NCBI RefSeq assembly: GCF_042752395.1
Contig: NZ_JBHYXZ010000015.1
Location: 26,510 to 90,509 of the forward strand
Source: Actinosynnema sp042752395
Lineage (GTDB): Bacteria > Actinomycetota > Actinomycetes > Mycobacteriales > Pseudonocardiaceae
Reading direction: 5' to 3'
DNA: 64,000 nucleotides
Position 1 is the first letter of the stretch, and every line of letters starts with the position of its first letter. Of the stretch, positions 8,523-17,765 are shown one piece after another. The notes under the pieces were generated by a model, which saw only the letters and a list, made by a program, of their open reading frames with translations, did no database searches and was not told the origin of the DNA. A program made the translations under genes and the position numbers.

Positions 8523-8725
8523 GCAACGCACCGTATCGACGCCTCACCCCTCTTGACGATCGGCCAGGAAGGTGTCTGAGGGTCGGCCGACCGTCGCTGC
8601 GAGGTGATCTCCGGCACGCTCGCGCCACCTGCACGTGCACCCGATCGTGCAGGTACCTCTGTGCTAGGGCGGTTGCGCCGGTCAGGGGTTCCGGGGCGGC
8701 CCGTCCGCCCGACCGTGACGCGTCC

Positions 8726-9631
<906 letters not shown>

Positions 9632-9635
<4 letters not shown>

Positions 9636-10141
9636 CGTCCGGTGACCCCCTTCTCCTCCAGCGCCAGCCGCAGCGCCCGCAGACCGTAGTGCAACCGCGA
9701 CTTCACGGTGCCCTCCGGCAGGTCCAGTGCGACGGCCAGCTCGGCGACGGACTGGCCCATGTAGTACGCACGCACGATCACCGTGCGGTGCTCCGGCGTC
9801 AACTGGGTGAGCACGTCGGCCACCAGCCACGCGTCCAGGGCCGAGTCGCTGGGGTCGGACCTGGCCCGCTCCGGCGGCCGTGCCGAGCCGATCTCCCAGC
9901 GGGCGCGGGCGCTGCGGCGCTCGTCGATCACCACGTTGCGCGCCACCGTGTAGAGCCACGCGCGGGCCGCCGCCGCGCCCTGTTCCAGCACCTTCGGGTT
10001 GCGCCACGCGCGCAGCAGGGCCTCCTGCACCACGTCGCGGGACAGCTCGTCGTCGCCGGTCAGCCGGCGCACGTACCGCCACAGCGCGGGCGCGTGCTCG
10101 TCGTGGAGGGAGCGCAGCAGGTCGATGTGGGTGTCGTTGAT
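9632..10141 (-). CDS. sigL: ECF RNA polymerase sigma factor, SigL-like
   Basis: Group IV sigma factor of 169 aa. Region 2 runs LLRSLHDEHAPALWRYVRRL, DVVQEALLRAWRNP, ARAWLYTVARNVVIDERRSA. Region 4 is QLTPEHRTVIVRAYYMGQSV, LPEGTVKSRLHYGLRALR. Closest in memory to Mycobacterium SigL. No ATG/GTG/TTG exists at the needed place: the frame upstream of GTG 10072 continues with clear region-2.1 sequence to an in-frame TAG. A perfect AGGAGG (10148-10153) lies six bases before an ATC codon (10139-10141; ATC AAC GAC ACC CAC). I therefore place the start at ATC 10141; using GTG 10072 would amputate the first helix of region 2. Coupled to rslA by a 4-bp overlap, and only 15 bp downstream of the crotonase stop. 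Confidence 0.85.
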
Positions 10142-10153
10142 CGCGCACCTCCT
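10139..10153 (-). promoter_or_regulatory. Shine-Dalgarno AGGAGG plus apparent ATC start codon of sigL
   Basis: On the minus strand the sequence reads AGGAGG, six bases, then ATC AAC GAC. The spacing is ideal for initiation, and the codons after it encode conserved sigma region 2.1. Either ATC is a genuine weak start codon that would limit SigL synthesis, or the base at 10139 is an error for ATG. An overlapping GTG at 10148 starts a different frame with no homology. Confidence 0.6.
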
Positions 10154-10156
10154 GGG

Positions 10157-10966
10157 CTAGTCGTGGAGCAGCGGTTCCCGGGTGGCGGCGCGGAAGTCCG
10201 GTCGGCGCTTGGCGAGGAACGCCGCCGTGCCCTCGCGCATGTCGTCGGTGGTGAACGCCTCGCGGAACGCGTCCAGCTCGACGGCCAGCCCGGCGGCCAC
10301 CGTCGTCCCGGCGGAGGCGTTCACCGCCGCCTTGGCCAGCGAGACCGCCGTGGCCGAGTTGCCCGCGATCCGGTCGAGCACGGCGCGTGCGGCGGCCAGC
10401 ATCCCACCCCGGTCGTCGAACACCGCGGTGACCAGGCCGAGGCGCAGCGCCTCGGCCGCGTCGACGTGCCTGCCGGTGTAGATCAGCTCACGGGCGAGCG
10501 CGGGGCCGACCAGGCGTTGCAGCCGGACGCAGCCGCCGAAGCCGGGGATCAGGCCGAGCACGACCTCCGGCTGGCCGAACACGGCGCGCCGGGTCGCGTA
10601 GGCGAAGTCGCAGGCCAGCACCAGCTCGCAGCCGCCGCCGAGCGCGTACCCGTCCACGCACGCGACGACCGGGCACGGCACCTCCTCCAGCAGCCGGGTG
10701 ACGCGTTGGCCGAGCCGGCCGAACCGCTCGCCCTCGTCGGGGGTCATGGCGGCCATCTCGCGGATGTCCGCGCCCGCGACGAACGCCGGGCCGGGCGCGC
10801 CGGTGAGGATGACGCCGCGGGGCGCCGGGCCGGCGAGGACGCCGGAGAAGAAGTGGTCGAGTTCGGCCAGCACGCGGCCCGACAGGGCGTTGCGCGCCGG
10901 TGGCCGTGAGACGGTGACCGTCGTGACGCCGTCCTGTTCGTCGATGAGCAAGGTCGAGTAGTCCAC
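10157..10966 (-). CDS. Enoyl-CoA hydratase/isomerase (crotonase)
   Basis: Crotonase-fold enzyme of 269 aa acting on an acyl-CoA thioester in the cytoplasm. Oxyanion-hole segments are PAFVAGADIREMAAM and GYALGGGCELVLACD. Both catalytic glutamates of hydratases appear conserved (GGCE and QPEVVLGLIPGFGG), so hydration of a trans-2-enoyl-CoA is plausible. The start is GTG at 10966 behind GAGGAG. It begins nine bases after the stop of the membrane flavoprotein gene and ends 15 bp before sigL, so it belongs to the same transcription unit as the adenylation enzyme. The natural substrate is unknown. Confidence 0.88.
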   Translation of the reverse strand: MDYSTLLIDEQDGVTTVTVSRPPARNALSGRVLAELDHFFSGVLAGPAPRGVILTGAPGPAFVAGADIREMAAMTPDEGERFGRLGQRVTRLLEEVPCPVVACVDGYALGGGCELVLACDFAYATRRAVFGQPEVVLGLIPGFGGCVRLQRLVGPALARELIYTGRHVDAAEALRLGLVTAVFDDRGGMLAAARAVLDRIAGNSATAVSLAKAAVNASAGTTVAAGLAVELDAFREAFTTDDMREGTAAFLAKRRPDFRAATREPLLHD

Positions 10967-10975
10967 GGAGTCTCC

Positions 10976-12187
10976 TCACGAGTCCCAGATGGCGCCGAAG
11001 GCCGGCACGCCCCGGGCCTCCAGCTCCTCCACGACGTGCCAGGTCGTCTTCTTGTTGGAGATGCAGATCACCGCCTCGGCGTCGAACTCCCGGTGCGCGC
11101 GCAGGGCCAGCTCGACCAGGTCGGGCTTGCCGTCGCGGACGGTGTCCCAGACCAGCGCCTCCGGCTGCACGGCCTCGATCTCGTCCACCAGCGCGTCGCC
11201 GTAGGTCTCGCGGGGCGTGCGGGTGGACCACACCAGGCGCGACGGGGTCTCCCGCGACAGCAGGTGCGGCAGGCAGGGCCCGATGCCGCTGCCCGTGGCG
11301 ACCCACACCACCCTGGTGAACAGCTTGTCGATGTTGCCGACGCCGGCCGTCGGCACGCCCTTGACCCACAGGTGGGTCGGCAGGTCGTCGATCAGCGAGC
11401 CCGTCCAGTCGCCGGCGCGGGACACGGTGAGCCGGAACCCGGTGCGGCCGGGCGTCGGCACGTTCGCGAACGAGTGCCACTCCAGCAGCGGGTTGCGGCT
11501 GATCGCGGTGGACGAGCCCGCGAACGGCGTCACGCCGTAGTCGAACGAGACCAGCGCGACGTGCCGCGACGGCCGGGTGATCCGCACCGGCACGCGGCGC
11601 AGCCGGACCCACGGCAGGACGACGCTCGCCACCACCAGCAGGAGCAGCCAGAACTGGAGCGAGCCGGCGAAACCCGGCTGCCGGGACGCGTGCACCGCGA
11701 ACAGCGCGAGCACCGTCCAGCCCGCGAACCGGTGCACCCGCTCGAAGAGGTCGTGCCGGCTCGCGCGCAGGCGGGGCAGGGCGAACACGACCATGCCGGC
11801 CATCAGGGCGAGGATCGTCCACGTCAGGGGGTCGTTCAGGGTCCAGGCCAGGGCGGCGAACCAGGCCGTGGCGGACACCGCCGCGCCCACGTGCAGGCCG
11901 CCGAAGTGGTAGACCTTGCCGAGCGCCCAGCGGACCTTGAGCGGCCACGTGGTCGGCGCGCTGGTGGCGAGCCGGAACAGCAGGTTGATCACGTGCTGCT
12001 GGCGGACCAGCACGGCCAGCGCGACGTTGACCACGACCAGGTCGGCGATCGCCTGCGCGGAGTCCACGCCGAACGCGACCGCGGTGTTGGCCAGGAGGAC
12101 CGCGGCGGCGAGGCGGTTGTGGTGGGTGAACGGGCGTCGGCGGAGCCGCAGCCGGACCGACGGCGGGTCGGTGCGCGTGGTGGTCAT
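10976..12187 (-). CDS. Ferric-reductase-like integral membrane flavoprotein
   Basis: Protein of 403 aa. About six membrane segments (27-42, 47-71, 93-116, 121-139, 152-170, 178-195) carry histidines placed as in b-heme transmembrane reductases: H65, H94, H99, and H152/H166 separated by 13 residues. After residue 200 follows a ferredoxin-reductase-like part: a flavin-side motif PLLEWHSFANVPTPG and an NAD(P)-side motif VVWVATGSGIGPCLPHLL. A C-terminal EAVICISNKKTTWHVVEELE follows. It would move electrons from NAD(P)H via FAD to membrane heme and an external or quinone-like acceptor. ATG at 12187 overlaps the adenylation gene stop (ATGA). From memory, some fungal NRPS-like proteins fuse an adenylation domain to a similar membrane module; here the two are separate, coupled genes. 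Role unknown. Confidence 0.75.
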   Translation of the reverse strand: MTTTRTDPPSVRLRLRRRPFTHHNRLAAAVLLANTAVAFGVDSAQAIADLVVVNVALAVLVRQQHVINLLFRLATSAPTTWPLKVRWALGKVYHFGGLHVGAAVSATAWFAALAWTLNDPLTWTILALMAGMVVFALPRLRASRHDLFERVHRFAGWTVLALFAVHASRQPGFAGSLQFWLLLLVVASVVLPWVRLRRVPVRITRPSRHVALVSFDYGVTPFAGSSTAISRNPLLEWHSFANVPTPGRTGFRLTVSRAGDWTGSLIDDLPTHLWVKGVPTAGVGNIDKLFTRVVWVATGSGIGPCLPHLLSRETPSRLVWSTRTPRETYGDALVDEIEAVQPEALVWDTVRDGKPDLVELALRAHREFDAEAVICISNKKTTWHVVEELEARGVPAFGAIWDS

Positions 12188-13695
12188 GACGCGGCCACCA
12201 GTAACGACAGCGCGGCGCGGTCCACCTTGCCGCGGTCGGTCAGCGGCAGGTCGTCCACGGCGACGACCTCGGCCGGCACGCAGTAGTACGGCAGGACGCG
12301 CGCCACGGCGTCCTTGGCGTCGTCCGGCGCGACCGAGGCGGGGCTGACGACACCGACGAGCCTGCCGTCGCGCAGGACGGTCGTGGCGCGGACGCAGCCG
12401 GGCGCGGTCTCCAGGGCCGAGGTCACCGCGTCCAGCTCGACCCGGAAGCCGCGGACCTTGACCTGGTCGTCGGTGCGGCCGTGGTGCTCCAGCTCGCCTT
12501 CAGGCGTCCAGCGGCCCAGGTCGCGGGTGCGGAACATCAGGTGGTCGCCGCCCAGGAACGGGTCGGGGCGGTAGCGCTGGGCGGTCAGCACGTCGTTGCC
12601 GAGGTAGCCGGCCGTGACGCAGGCGCCGCCCGCCCACATCTCGCCGACCTCGCCGATCGGGCACGGCCGCAGGTCGTCGTCCAGCACGTAGACCGTGGTG
12701 TTGGGCACCGGGCGGCCGATGGTCAGCCGGCCGACGCGGGGGTCGTAGCGCTGCACCGTGTTGACGATCGTGACTTCCGTGGGGCCGCAGGCGTTGTGGA
12801 AGGTCGCGCGGGCGGACCAGGCGTCGGCCAGGGCTCGGGGGCAGCGCTCGCCGGCCACGGCGACGACGCGCACGTCGGGGCACCGCCGGGGGTCCAGTGT
12901 GGACAGCACGCCGGGGGTGGCGATGAGGACGGTGGCGGTTTCGGCCGTGCGGGCGATGTCGCGGCCGCGGATGACGGACGTCGCGCCGTGCGTGAGCGCG
13001 CCGAAGACCTCCCACACGGCCATGTCGAACGCGATGTTGAGCAGTTGGGCGACCCGGTCGCCGGGGCGGATGCCCAGGTCGCCCGGCTCGGTGAGCAGGA
13101 CGTTGCACAGGTTGGCGTGGGTGACGCGGACGCCGTTGGGGACGCCGGTGGTGCCGGAGGTGAAGATGACGACGGCGATGTCGCCGCTTTCCGCTCGCGG
13201 TGCGGTGACGCGGCGGTCCGGGAGGGTGTCGAGGGCCAGGACGGTGGGCGCGTCGAGCGCGGGGGCGTGCTCGCTGGTGGTGAGGACGACCTCGATGGCG
13301 GCGGTGCGGATCACGTGGTCGAGGTGCGGGCGCGGGGTGATGCGGACGTCCTGCGGCACGTAGGCCGCGCCGACCTTCAGCACGGCCAGGATGCCGACGA
13401 CCATGTGGGTGGAGCGGGTGAGGAACACGCCGACGTGGTCGCCGGGCCGGACGCCGGCGTCGAGGAGCGCGGCGGCGACGACGTTGGCGCGGTGGTCCAG
13501 TTCGCCGTAGGTCAGGCAGGAGCCCTCGTGCTCGACGGCGCGGGCGTGCGGCGACCGTGCGGCGTGGGCTTCGAAGGCGTGGTGGATGCGGTGGAACGGC
13601 GGCGTGACGGCGGGGCCGTGGCCGAATCGTCGGAAGAGCGGGCGGTCGTCCGGGGGCGGTCCTGGCACGGCGGGTGGCTCGGTCATGGCTGTCAC
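12184..13695 (-). CDS. Stand-alone NRPS-type adenylation (AMP-binding) enzyme
   Basis: Acyl/aminoacyl-adenylate-forming enzyme of 503 aa. Core motifs: LTYGELDHRANVVA (A1/A2 region), VIFTSGTTGVPNGV (A3 P-loop), FDMAVWEVFGAL (A4), NACGPTEVT (A5), GRTDDQVKVRGFRVEL (A7-A8) and LTDRGKVDR with the A10 lysine. This is the amino-acid-activating type, as in NRPS modules. There is no carrier-protein, condensation or reductase domain, and no carrier gene nearby. The substrate code was not derived. Start GTG 13695 or ATG 13686. It is the first gene of a coupled run ending in sigL-rslA, and is preceded by the large palindromic repeat at 13811-13996. Confidence 0.88.
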   Translation of the reverse strand: MTAMTEPPAVPGPPPDDRPLFRRFGHGPAVTPPFHRIHHAFEAHAARSPHARAVEHEGSCLTYGELDHRANVVAAALLDAGVRPGDHVGVFLTRSTHMVVGILAVLKVGAAYVPQDVRITPRPHLDHVIRTAAIEVVLTTSEHAPALDAPTVLALDTLPDRRVTAPRAESGDIAVVIFTSGTTGVPNGVRVTHANLCNVLLTEPGDLGIRPGDRVAQLLNIAFDMAVWEVFGALTHGATSVIRGRDIARTAETATVLIATPGVLSTLDPRRCPDVRVVAVAGERCPRALADAWSARATFHNACGPTEVTIVNTVQRYDPRVGRLTIGRPVPNTTVYVLDDDLRPCPIGEVGEMWAGGACVTAGYLGNDVLTAQRYRPDPFLGGDHLMFRTRDLGRWTPEGELEHHGRTDDQVKVRGFRVELDAVTSALETAPGCVRATTVLRDGRLVGVVSPASVAPDDAKDAVARVLPYYCVPAEVVAVDDLPLTDRGKVDRAALSLLVAAS

Positions 13696-13810
13696 GGGGT
13701 GTGCGCCTCTCGTCAGCCGGGCGTGGTCACCCGGTCTGAACGAGACAGCCCCGCGGTCCGTTCAAGGGGACCGGCAAAAATATTTGAAGATTCGCCAACC
13801 CGCACCACCG

Positions 13811-13996
13811 CGTGTGTCGAACCCCCAGCCCCCGAGAGTCCTACGCCCAGGACGCGAGAGTCCTACGCCCAGGACCCGTGAATTCAACGCTCAGGTCCGG
13901 CTACCTGGGACGCGAGCGTTGAACTCGGGGGTCGCGGACGTAGGACTCACGCGACGCGAACGTAGGACTCACGGGGTTTGAGTGTTCGACACACGG
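13811..13996. repeat. Long palindromic array of 22-bp-period repeats (locus 1)
   Basis: Two head-to-head arms, each with four units at an exact 22-bp period: unit cores begin at 13821, 13843, 13865, 13887 (one orientation) and 13914, 13936, 13958, 13980 (other orientation). Cores follow a 13-bp pattern close to G-A/T-G-T-C/T-C-A/T-ACG-C/T-TC (for example GAGTCCTACGTTC, GAATTCAACGCTC). The centre is CAGGT-CCGGCT-ACCTG at 13892-13907. The arms align to each other over about 85 bp, so transcripts could form a very long hairpin. It lies just after the stop of the HIT gene and upstream of the adenylation gene. The same unit family occurs at 49708-49799. Confidence 0.85.
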
Positions 13997-13997
13997 G

Positions 13998-14546
13998 TCA
14001 GTCGAGGGCGGTCCAGGCGTCGGCCAGGAGCTGTCTCGTTTCGCCGAGCAGCTGCGGCAGGACCTTGGTGTGGCCGATCACCGGCATGAAGTTCGCGTCG
14101 CCGCCCCAGCGCGGCACGACGTGCTGGTGCAGGTGCGCCGCGATCCCCGCGCCGGCCACCACGCCCTGGTTCATGCCGATGTTGAACCCGTGCGGCCCGG
14201 AGGCCGAACGGATCACCCGCATCGCCCGCTGGGTGAACGCGGCGAACTCCGCCGTCTCGTCCACCGTCAGGTCCGTGTAGTCGGGCACGTGCCGGTACGG
14301 CAGCACCATCAGGTGACCGGGGTTGTACGGGTACAGGTTCAGCACCGCGAACACCAGCTCGCCGCGCGCCAGGATCAGCCCCTCGGCGTCGTCCAGCCCG
14401 GTCACCCGGCAGAACGGGCACCCCTCGGGCTCGTCGCCCACGGCCTTGCCCTCGCCCCGCACGTACGACAGGCGGTGCGGGGTCCACAACCGCTGCAACC
14501 CGTCGTGGACCCCGACCCCGTCCTGCTCCTCGTACCGGTCCGTCAC
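13998..14546 (-). CDS. HIT-family nucleotide phosphorylase/hydrolase
   Basis: Histidine-triad protein of 182 aa. The catalytic H-x-H-x-H motif is AAHLHQHVVPRW, and an N-terminal CPFC is typical of the zinc-binding subgroup. PYNPGHLMVLPYRHV is the usual HIT strand-helix. In Mycobacterium the homologue beside thrS (Rv2613c) is a diadenosine tetraphosphate phosphorylase, which is the best guess here. GTG at 14546 overlaps the thrS stop (GTGA). A translational pair with thrS makes sense because threonyl-tRNA synthetase side reactions produce Ap4A (inference). Confidence 0.9.
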   Translation of the reverse strand: MTDRYEEQDGVGVHDGLQRLWTPHRLSYVRGEGKAVGDEPEGCPFCRVTGLDDAEGLILARGELVFAVLNLYPYNPGHLMVLPYRHVPDYTDLTVDETAEFAAFTQRAMRVIRSASGPHGFNIGMNQGVVAGAGIAAHLHQHVVPRWGGDANFMPVIGHTKVLPQLLGETRQLLADAWTALD

Positions 14547-16591
14547 TGGACGAGTTCCGCCGTGGGCGAGGCGTTCTCGCGCCGCGCGACCCAGTCCACG
14601 ACCGTCTCGACCGCCCGCTCGACCGGCACCCCGTTGATCTGCGTGCCGTCGCGGAACCGGAACGACACCGCGCCCTGCTCCACGTCCTTGCCGCCCGCGA
14701 GCAGCATGAACGGCACCTTCTGCGTGGTGTGGTTGCGGATCTTCTTCTGCATCCGGTCGTCCGAGGCGTCCACCTCGGCCCGGATGCCGCGCGCCTTGAG
14801 CCGCCGCACCACGTCCAACAGGTGGTCGACGTGCTCGTCCGCGATCGGGATGCCCACCACCTGCACCGGCGCGAGCCACGCCGGGAACGCGCCCGCGTAG
14901 TGCTCGGTCAGCACGCCGAAGAACCGCTCCACCGACCCGAACAACGCGCGGTGGATCATCACCGGCCGCTGCCGGCTGCCGTCCGGCCCGGTGTACTCCA
15001 GCTCGAACCGCTCGGGCAGGTTGAAGTCCACCTGGATGGTGGACATCTGCCAGGTGCGGCCCAGCGCGTCCTTGGCCTGCACGGAGATCTTCGGCCCGTA
15101 GAACGCCGCACCGCCCGGGTCGGGCACCAGCTCCAGGCCGGAGTCCTCGGCCGCGACGCGCAACGCCTCGGTCGCCTTCTCCCAGACCTCGTCCGAGCCG
15201 ACGTACTTCTCCTCGTTGCGGGTGGACAGCTCCAGGTAGAAGTCGTCCAGGCCGTAGTCGCGCAGCAGCCCGAGCACGAAGCGCAGCAGCGACTTCAGCT
15301 CGTCCTGCACCTGGTCGGGGGTGCAGAAGATGTGCGCGTCGTCCTGCGTCATGCCGCGCACGCGGGTCAGGCCGTGGATCACGCCGGACTTCTCGTACCG
15401 GTAGACCGAGCCGAACTCGAACATGCGCAGCGGCAGCTCGCGGTAGGACCGCCCGCGCGACTTGAAGATCAGGTCGTGGAACGGGCAGTTCATCGGCTTG
15501 AGGTAGTAGTCCTGGCCGGGCTTGCGGACCGTGCCGTCCTCGTTGTACTCGGCGTCCAGGTGCATCGCCGGGTACATGCCGTCGCGGTACCAGTCCAGGT
15601 GACCGGAGGTCTCGAACAGGTTGCCCTTGGTGATGTGCGGCGAGTAGACGAACTCGTAGCCCTCTTCGGTGTGACGGGCGCGCGAGTAGTCCTCCATCGC
15701 CTTGCGGATGATCCCGCCGCGCGGGTGGAACACCGCCAGGCCCGAGCCGATCTCGTCCGGGAAGCTGAACAGGTCCAGCTCCACGCCGAGCTTGCGGTGG
15801 TCGCGCCGCTCGGCCTCGGCCAGCAGCTCCAGGTGGGCGTCCAGCGCCTCCTGCGACTCCCACGCCGTGCCGTAGATGCGCTGCAACTGCGGGTTCTTCT
15901 CGTTGCCGCGCCAGTAGGCGGCGGCCACGCGGGTCAGCTTGAACGCCGGGATGTGCTTGGTCGTCGGCACGTGCGGGCCGCGGCACAGGTCGCCCCACAC
16001 GCGCTCGCCGGACCGCGGGTCGAGGTTGTCGTAGATCGTCAGCTCGCCGCCGCCGACCTCCATCACCTCGGCGGTGTCGACATCGCTCTTGATGTCGACC
16101 AGCTCCAGCTTGAACGGCTCGGCGGCCAGCTCGGCCTTGGCCGCGTCCACCGACTCGACCACGCGCCGGGTGAACCGCTGCGCGCCCTTGATGATCGACT
16201 TCATGCGCTTCTCCAGCGCCTGGAGGTCGTCCATCGTGAACGGCCTGTCGACCTGGAAGTCGTAGTAGAAGCCGTCCTTGACCGGCGGTCCGATGCCCAG
16301 CTTGGCCTCGGGGAACTGCTGCTGCACGGCCTGCGCCAGCACGTGGGCGGCGGAGTGCCGGATCACACTGCGGCCGGCCTCGGTGTCGGCGGCGACCGGC
16401 TCGACCTCGACCTCGACCTGCGGGGTCCAGGAGAGGTCGCGCAGGTGGCCCTCGGGGTCGCGCACGACCACGACGGCGTCCGGCCCCTTGCCGGGCAGCC
16501 CCGCTTCCCGCACCGCCGTCCCCGCCGTGGTCCCCGCCGTCACCACCACGCGTGGTGGGTTCGGGGCGGCTGCGGGGCGCGGTTCGGACAC
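14543..16591 (-). CDS. thrS: Threonyl-tRNA synthetase
   Basis: Class II synthetase of 682 aa charging tRNA-Thr. N-terminal TGS-like part, then the editing (SAD) domain with HSAAHVLAQAV. The catalytic core contains MNCPFHDLIFK (zinc Cys), FGSVYRYEKSGVIHGLTR-type motif 2, DDAHIFCTPDQ and motif 3 VMIHRALFGSVERF. A C-terminal anticodon-binding domain (QVVGIPIADEHVDHLLDV) completes it. The start GTG 16591 follows GAGGAG at five bases. Downstream the HIT gene overlaps by 4 bp. No T-box leader was recognised in the roughly 100 bp upstream. Confidence 0.97.
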   Translation of the reverse strand: MSEPRPAAAPNPPRVVVTAGTTAGTAVREAGLPGKGPDAVVVVRDPEGHLRDLSWTPQVEVEVEPVAADTEAGRSVIRHSAAHVLAQAVQQQFPEAKLGIGPPVKDGFYYDFQVDRPFTMDDLQALEKRMKSIIKGAQRFTRRVVESVDAAKAELAAEPFKLELVDIKSDVDTAEVMEVGGGELTIYDNLDPRSGERVWGDLCRGPHVPTTKHIPAFKLTRVAAAYWRGNEKNPQLQRIYGTAWESQEALDAHLELLAEAERRDHRKLGVELDLFSFPDEIGSGLAVFHPRGGIIRKAMEDYSRARHTEEGYEFVYSPHITKGNLFETSGHLDWYRDGMYPAMHLDAEYNEDGTVRKPGQDYYLKPMNCPFHDLIFKSRGRSYRELPLRMFEFGSVYRYEKSGVIHGLTRVRGMTQDDAHIFCTPDQVQDELKSLLRFVLGLLRDYGLDDFYLELSTRNEEKYVGSDEVWEKATEALRVAAEDSGLELVPDPGGAAFYGPKISVQAKDALGRTWQMSTIQVDFNLPERFELEYTGPDGSRQRPVMIHRALFGSVERFFGVLTEHYAGAFPAWLAPVQVVGIPIADEHVDHLLDVVRRLKARGIRAEVDASDDRMQKKIRNHTTQKVPFMLLAGGKDVEQGAVSFRFRDGTQINGVPVERAVETVVDWVARRENASPTAELVQ

Positions 16592-16692
16592 GGTGACTCC
16601 TCGGTGTGTGTTCGGTCCTTCCCCCGAGATGTTATCGGTGCTCACCGACCGCTTTTCCGGCGCACCGGGTCGGCCGCCGGTCGGGCCGCCGT

Positions 16693-17403
16693 TCAGCCGC
16701 GGATCAGGGCCGGCAGCGCGTCCGCCGAGGTCACGGCACGCCCGGTGGTGCGCTGGTAGCGGCGGACGAGGTCGCGGCGGCGGACGCGGTGGCCGAGCCT
16801 GCGCTCGGCGGCGAGCAGGGCGTTGCGGCGCGGTGGCGGGTAGGTCGAGGCGAGGTCGGCCAGCAGCGCCGCCCGGCCGACCCCGGCGGTTTCGAGCACC
16901 CACGCGACGCCCGGGTCCAGCGCGGTGAGGGCCAGGGCCAGGTGTTCGGGCCGGTGCTCGCGCTCGCGACGGGCCAGGGCGAGGCGCAGCGAGGCCGCGT
17001 AGGACGCCCGGGCGTCCAGGCCGAGCGGCGGGGTGAGCGCGGCGCGGCGCCTGCGTGCCTTCGCCGCGCCCAGCGGGAGCAGCGGCTCGCGGCGGGCGGG
17101 CCGGTCGAGGGCGGGCGCGCCGCGGTCGCCGAGCAGGCGGTCGAGGTCGACGCCGAGGGGCGCCAGGACGAACCGGTCCGCCGCACCGCCCGCGCCGAGC
17201 GGCGCGGCCAGCCGCGCGGCGTCGCGGATCGCGGCCGGTGTCGCGCCGTGGCGGGCGAGGACGTCGGCGAGCGTGCCGCGCGGGCCTTCGGCGAGGGCGG
17301 CGAGGAGGTGCTCGCTGCCGGTGCGGGGGTGGCGCAGGTCGAGCGCGAGCGCGAACGCGCGGCCCAGGGCGCGGTCCAGATCGGGGTGGTCGCCTCGGAA
17401 CAC
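16693..17403 (-). CDS. Clp N-terminal repeat domain protein
   Basis: Protein of 236 aa with two copies of the Clp N-terminal (ClpA/ClpC-type) helical repeat: LALDLRHPRTGSEHLLAALA at about 19-38 and LARREREHRPEHLALALTA at about 141-159. It has no AAA+ module, so it cannot unfold substrates itself. It could bind degrons or compete with ClpC. The start is GTG at 17403, three bases after the stop of the small HTH gene, so it is co-transcribed from the operator-bearing promoter at 17622-17667. This regulator/Clp-N pair recurs in actinomycetes (memory). Function unknown. Confidence 0.8.
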   Translation of the reverse strand: MFRGDHPDLDRALGRAFALALDLRHPRTGSEHLLAALAEGPRGTLADVLARHGATPAAIRDAARLAAPLGAGGAADRFVLAPLGVDLDRLLGDRGAPALDRPARREPLLPLGAAKARRRRAALTPPLGLDARASYAASLRLALARREREHRPEHLALALTALDPGVAWVLETAGVGRAALLADLASTYPPPRRNALLAAERRLGHRVRRRDLVRRYQRTTGRAVTSADALPALIRG

Positions 17404-17406
17404 CGG

Positions 17407-17619
17407 TCAGTCCTCTCGGCCGTACTTGCGGTGGACGGTCTGCTTGGTCACGCCGAGGCGGGTCGCGATGTCGCGCCACGACCAGCCCGCCCGGCGCGCG
17501 GCGGCGACGTGCTCGGCTTCCAGTTGCTCCACGAGGCGGCGCAGGCGTGCCACGGCCCGCAGCCCGGCGTCCGGGTCGTCGCCGTGCGCGTCGGGGTCGA
17601 GGTCGGCGATGGCGGACAT
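17407..17619 (-). CDS. Small HTH regulator
   Basis: Protein of 70 aa. N-terminal acidic part, helical QLEAEHVAAARRAGWSWRDI, and a C-terminal helix-turn-helix IATRLGVTKQTVHRKYGR. ATG at 17619 is immediately preceded (three bases) by a perfect 18-bp palindrome and by a -10 box, so the message would be leaderless. It very likely represses its own operon with the Clp-N gene downstream. Confidence 0.85.
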   Translation of the reverse strand: MSAIADLDPDAHGDDPDAGLRAVARLRRLVEQLEAEHVAAARRAGWSWRDIATRLGVTKQTVHRKYGRED

Positions 17620-17621
17620 GT

Positions 17622-17667
17622 CGTCAGCATATGCTGACGGTCGCGTGGTCGTCAACACATGCTGACG
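17622..17667 (-). promoter_or_regulatory. Promoter with two overlapping operators for the HTH/Clp-N operon
   Basis: Operator 1 (17622-17639) is the perfect palindrome CGTCAGCATATGCTGACG. Operator 2 (17650-17667) is CGTCAACACATGCTGACG, the same palindrome with two changes; centres are 28 bp apart. On the minus strand a -35 TTGACG (17650-17655) and a -10 TATGCT (17626-17631) are separated by 18 bp, each box lying inside one operator. Six bases after the -10 comes the A of the ATG start codon. Repression by promoter occlusion is the simple reading. Confidence 0.75.
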
Positions 17668-17765
17668 ACCCGGGCTCACAGGTGATCGACAGCCGCCCAT
17701 CAGCATCCCCTCAGGTCACGCGCGCACCATGGCGGTCGACCGCACGGGAGAGCAGGAGTTCCGCC

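Noticed and set aside
13811..13996. CRISPR array
   Set aside because: Units are 22 bp apart with degenerate cores and no unique spacers, half are inverted, and no cas genes are nearby.
16592..16692. T-box or amino-acid riboswitch upstream of thrS
   Set aside because: Only about 100 bp are available and no T-box consensus or specifier stem was seen.
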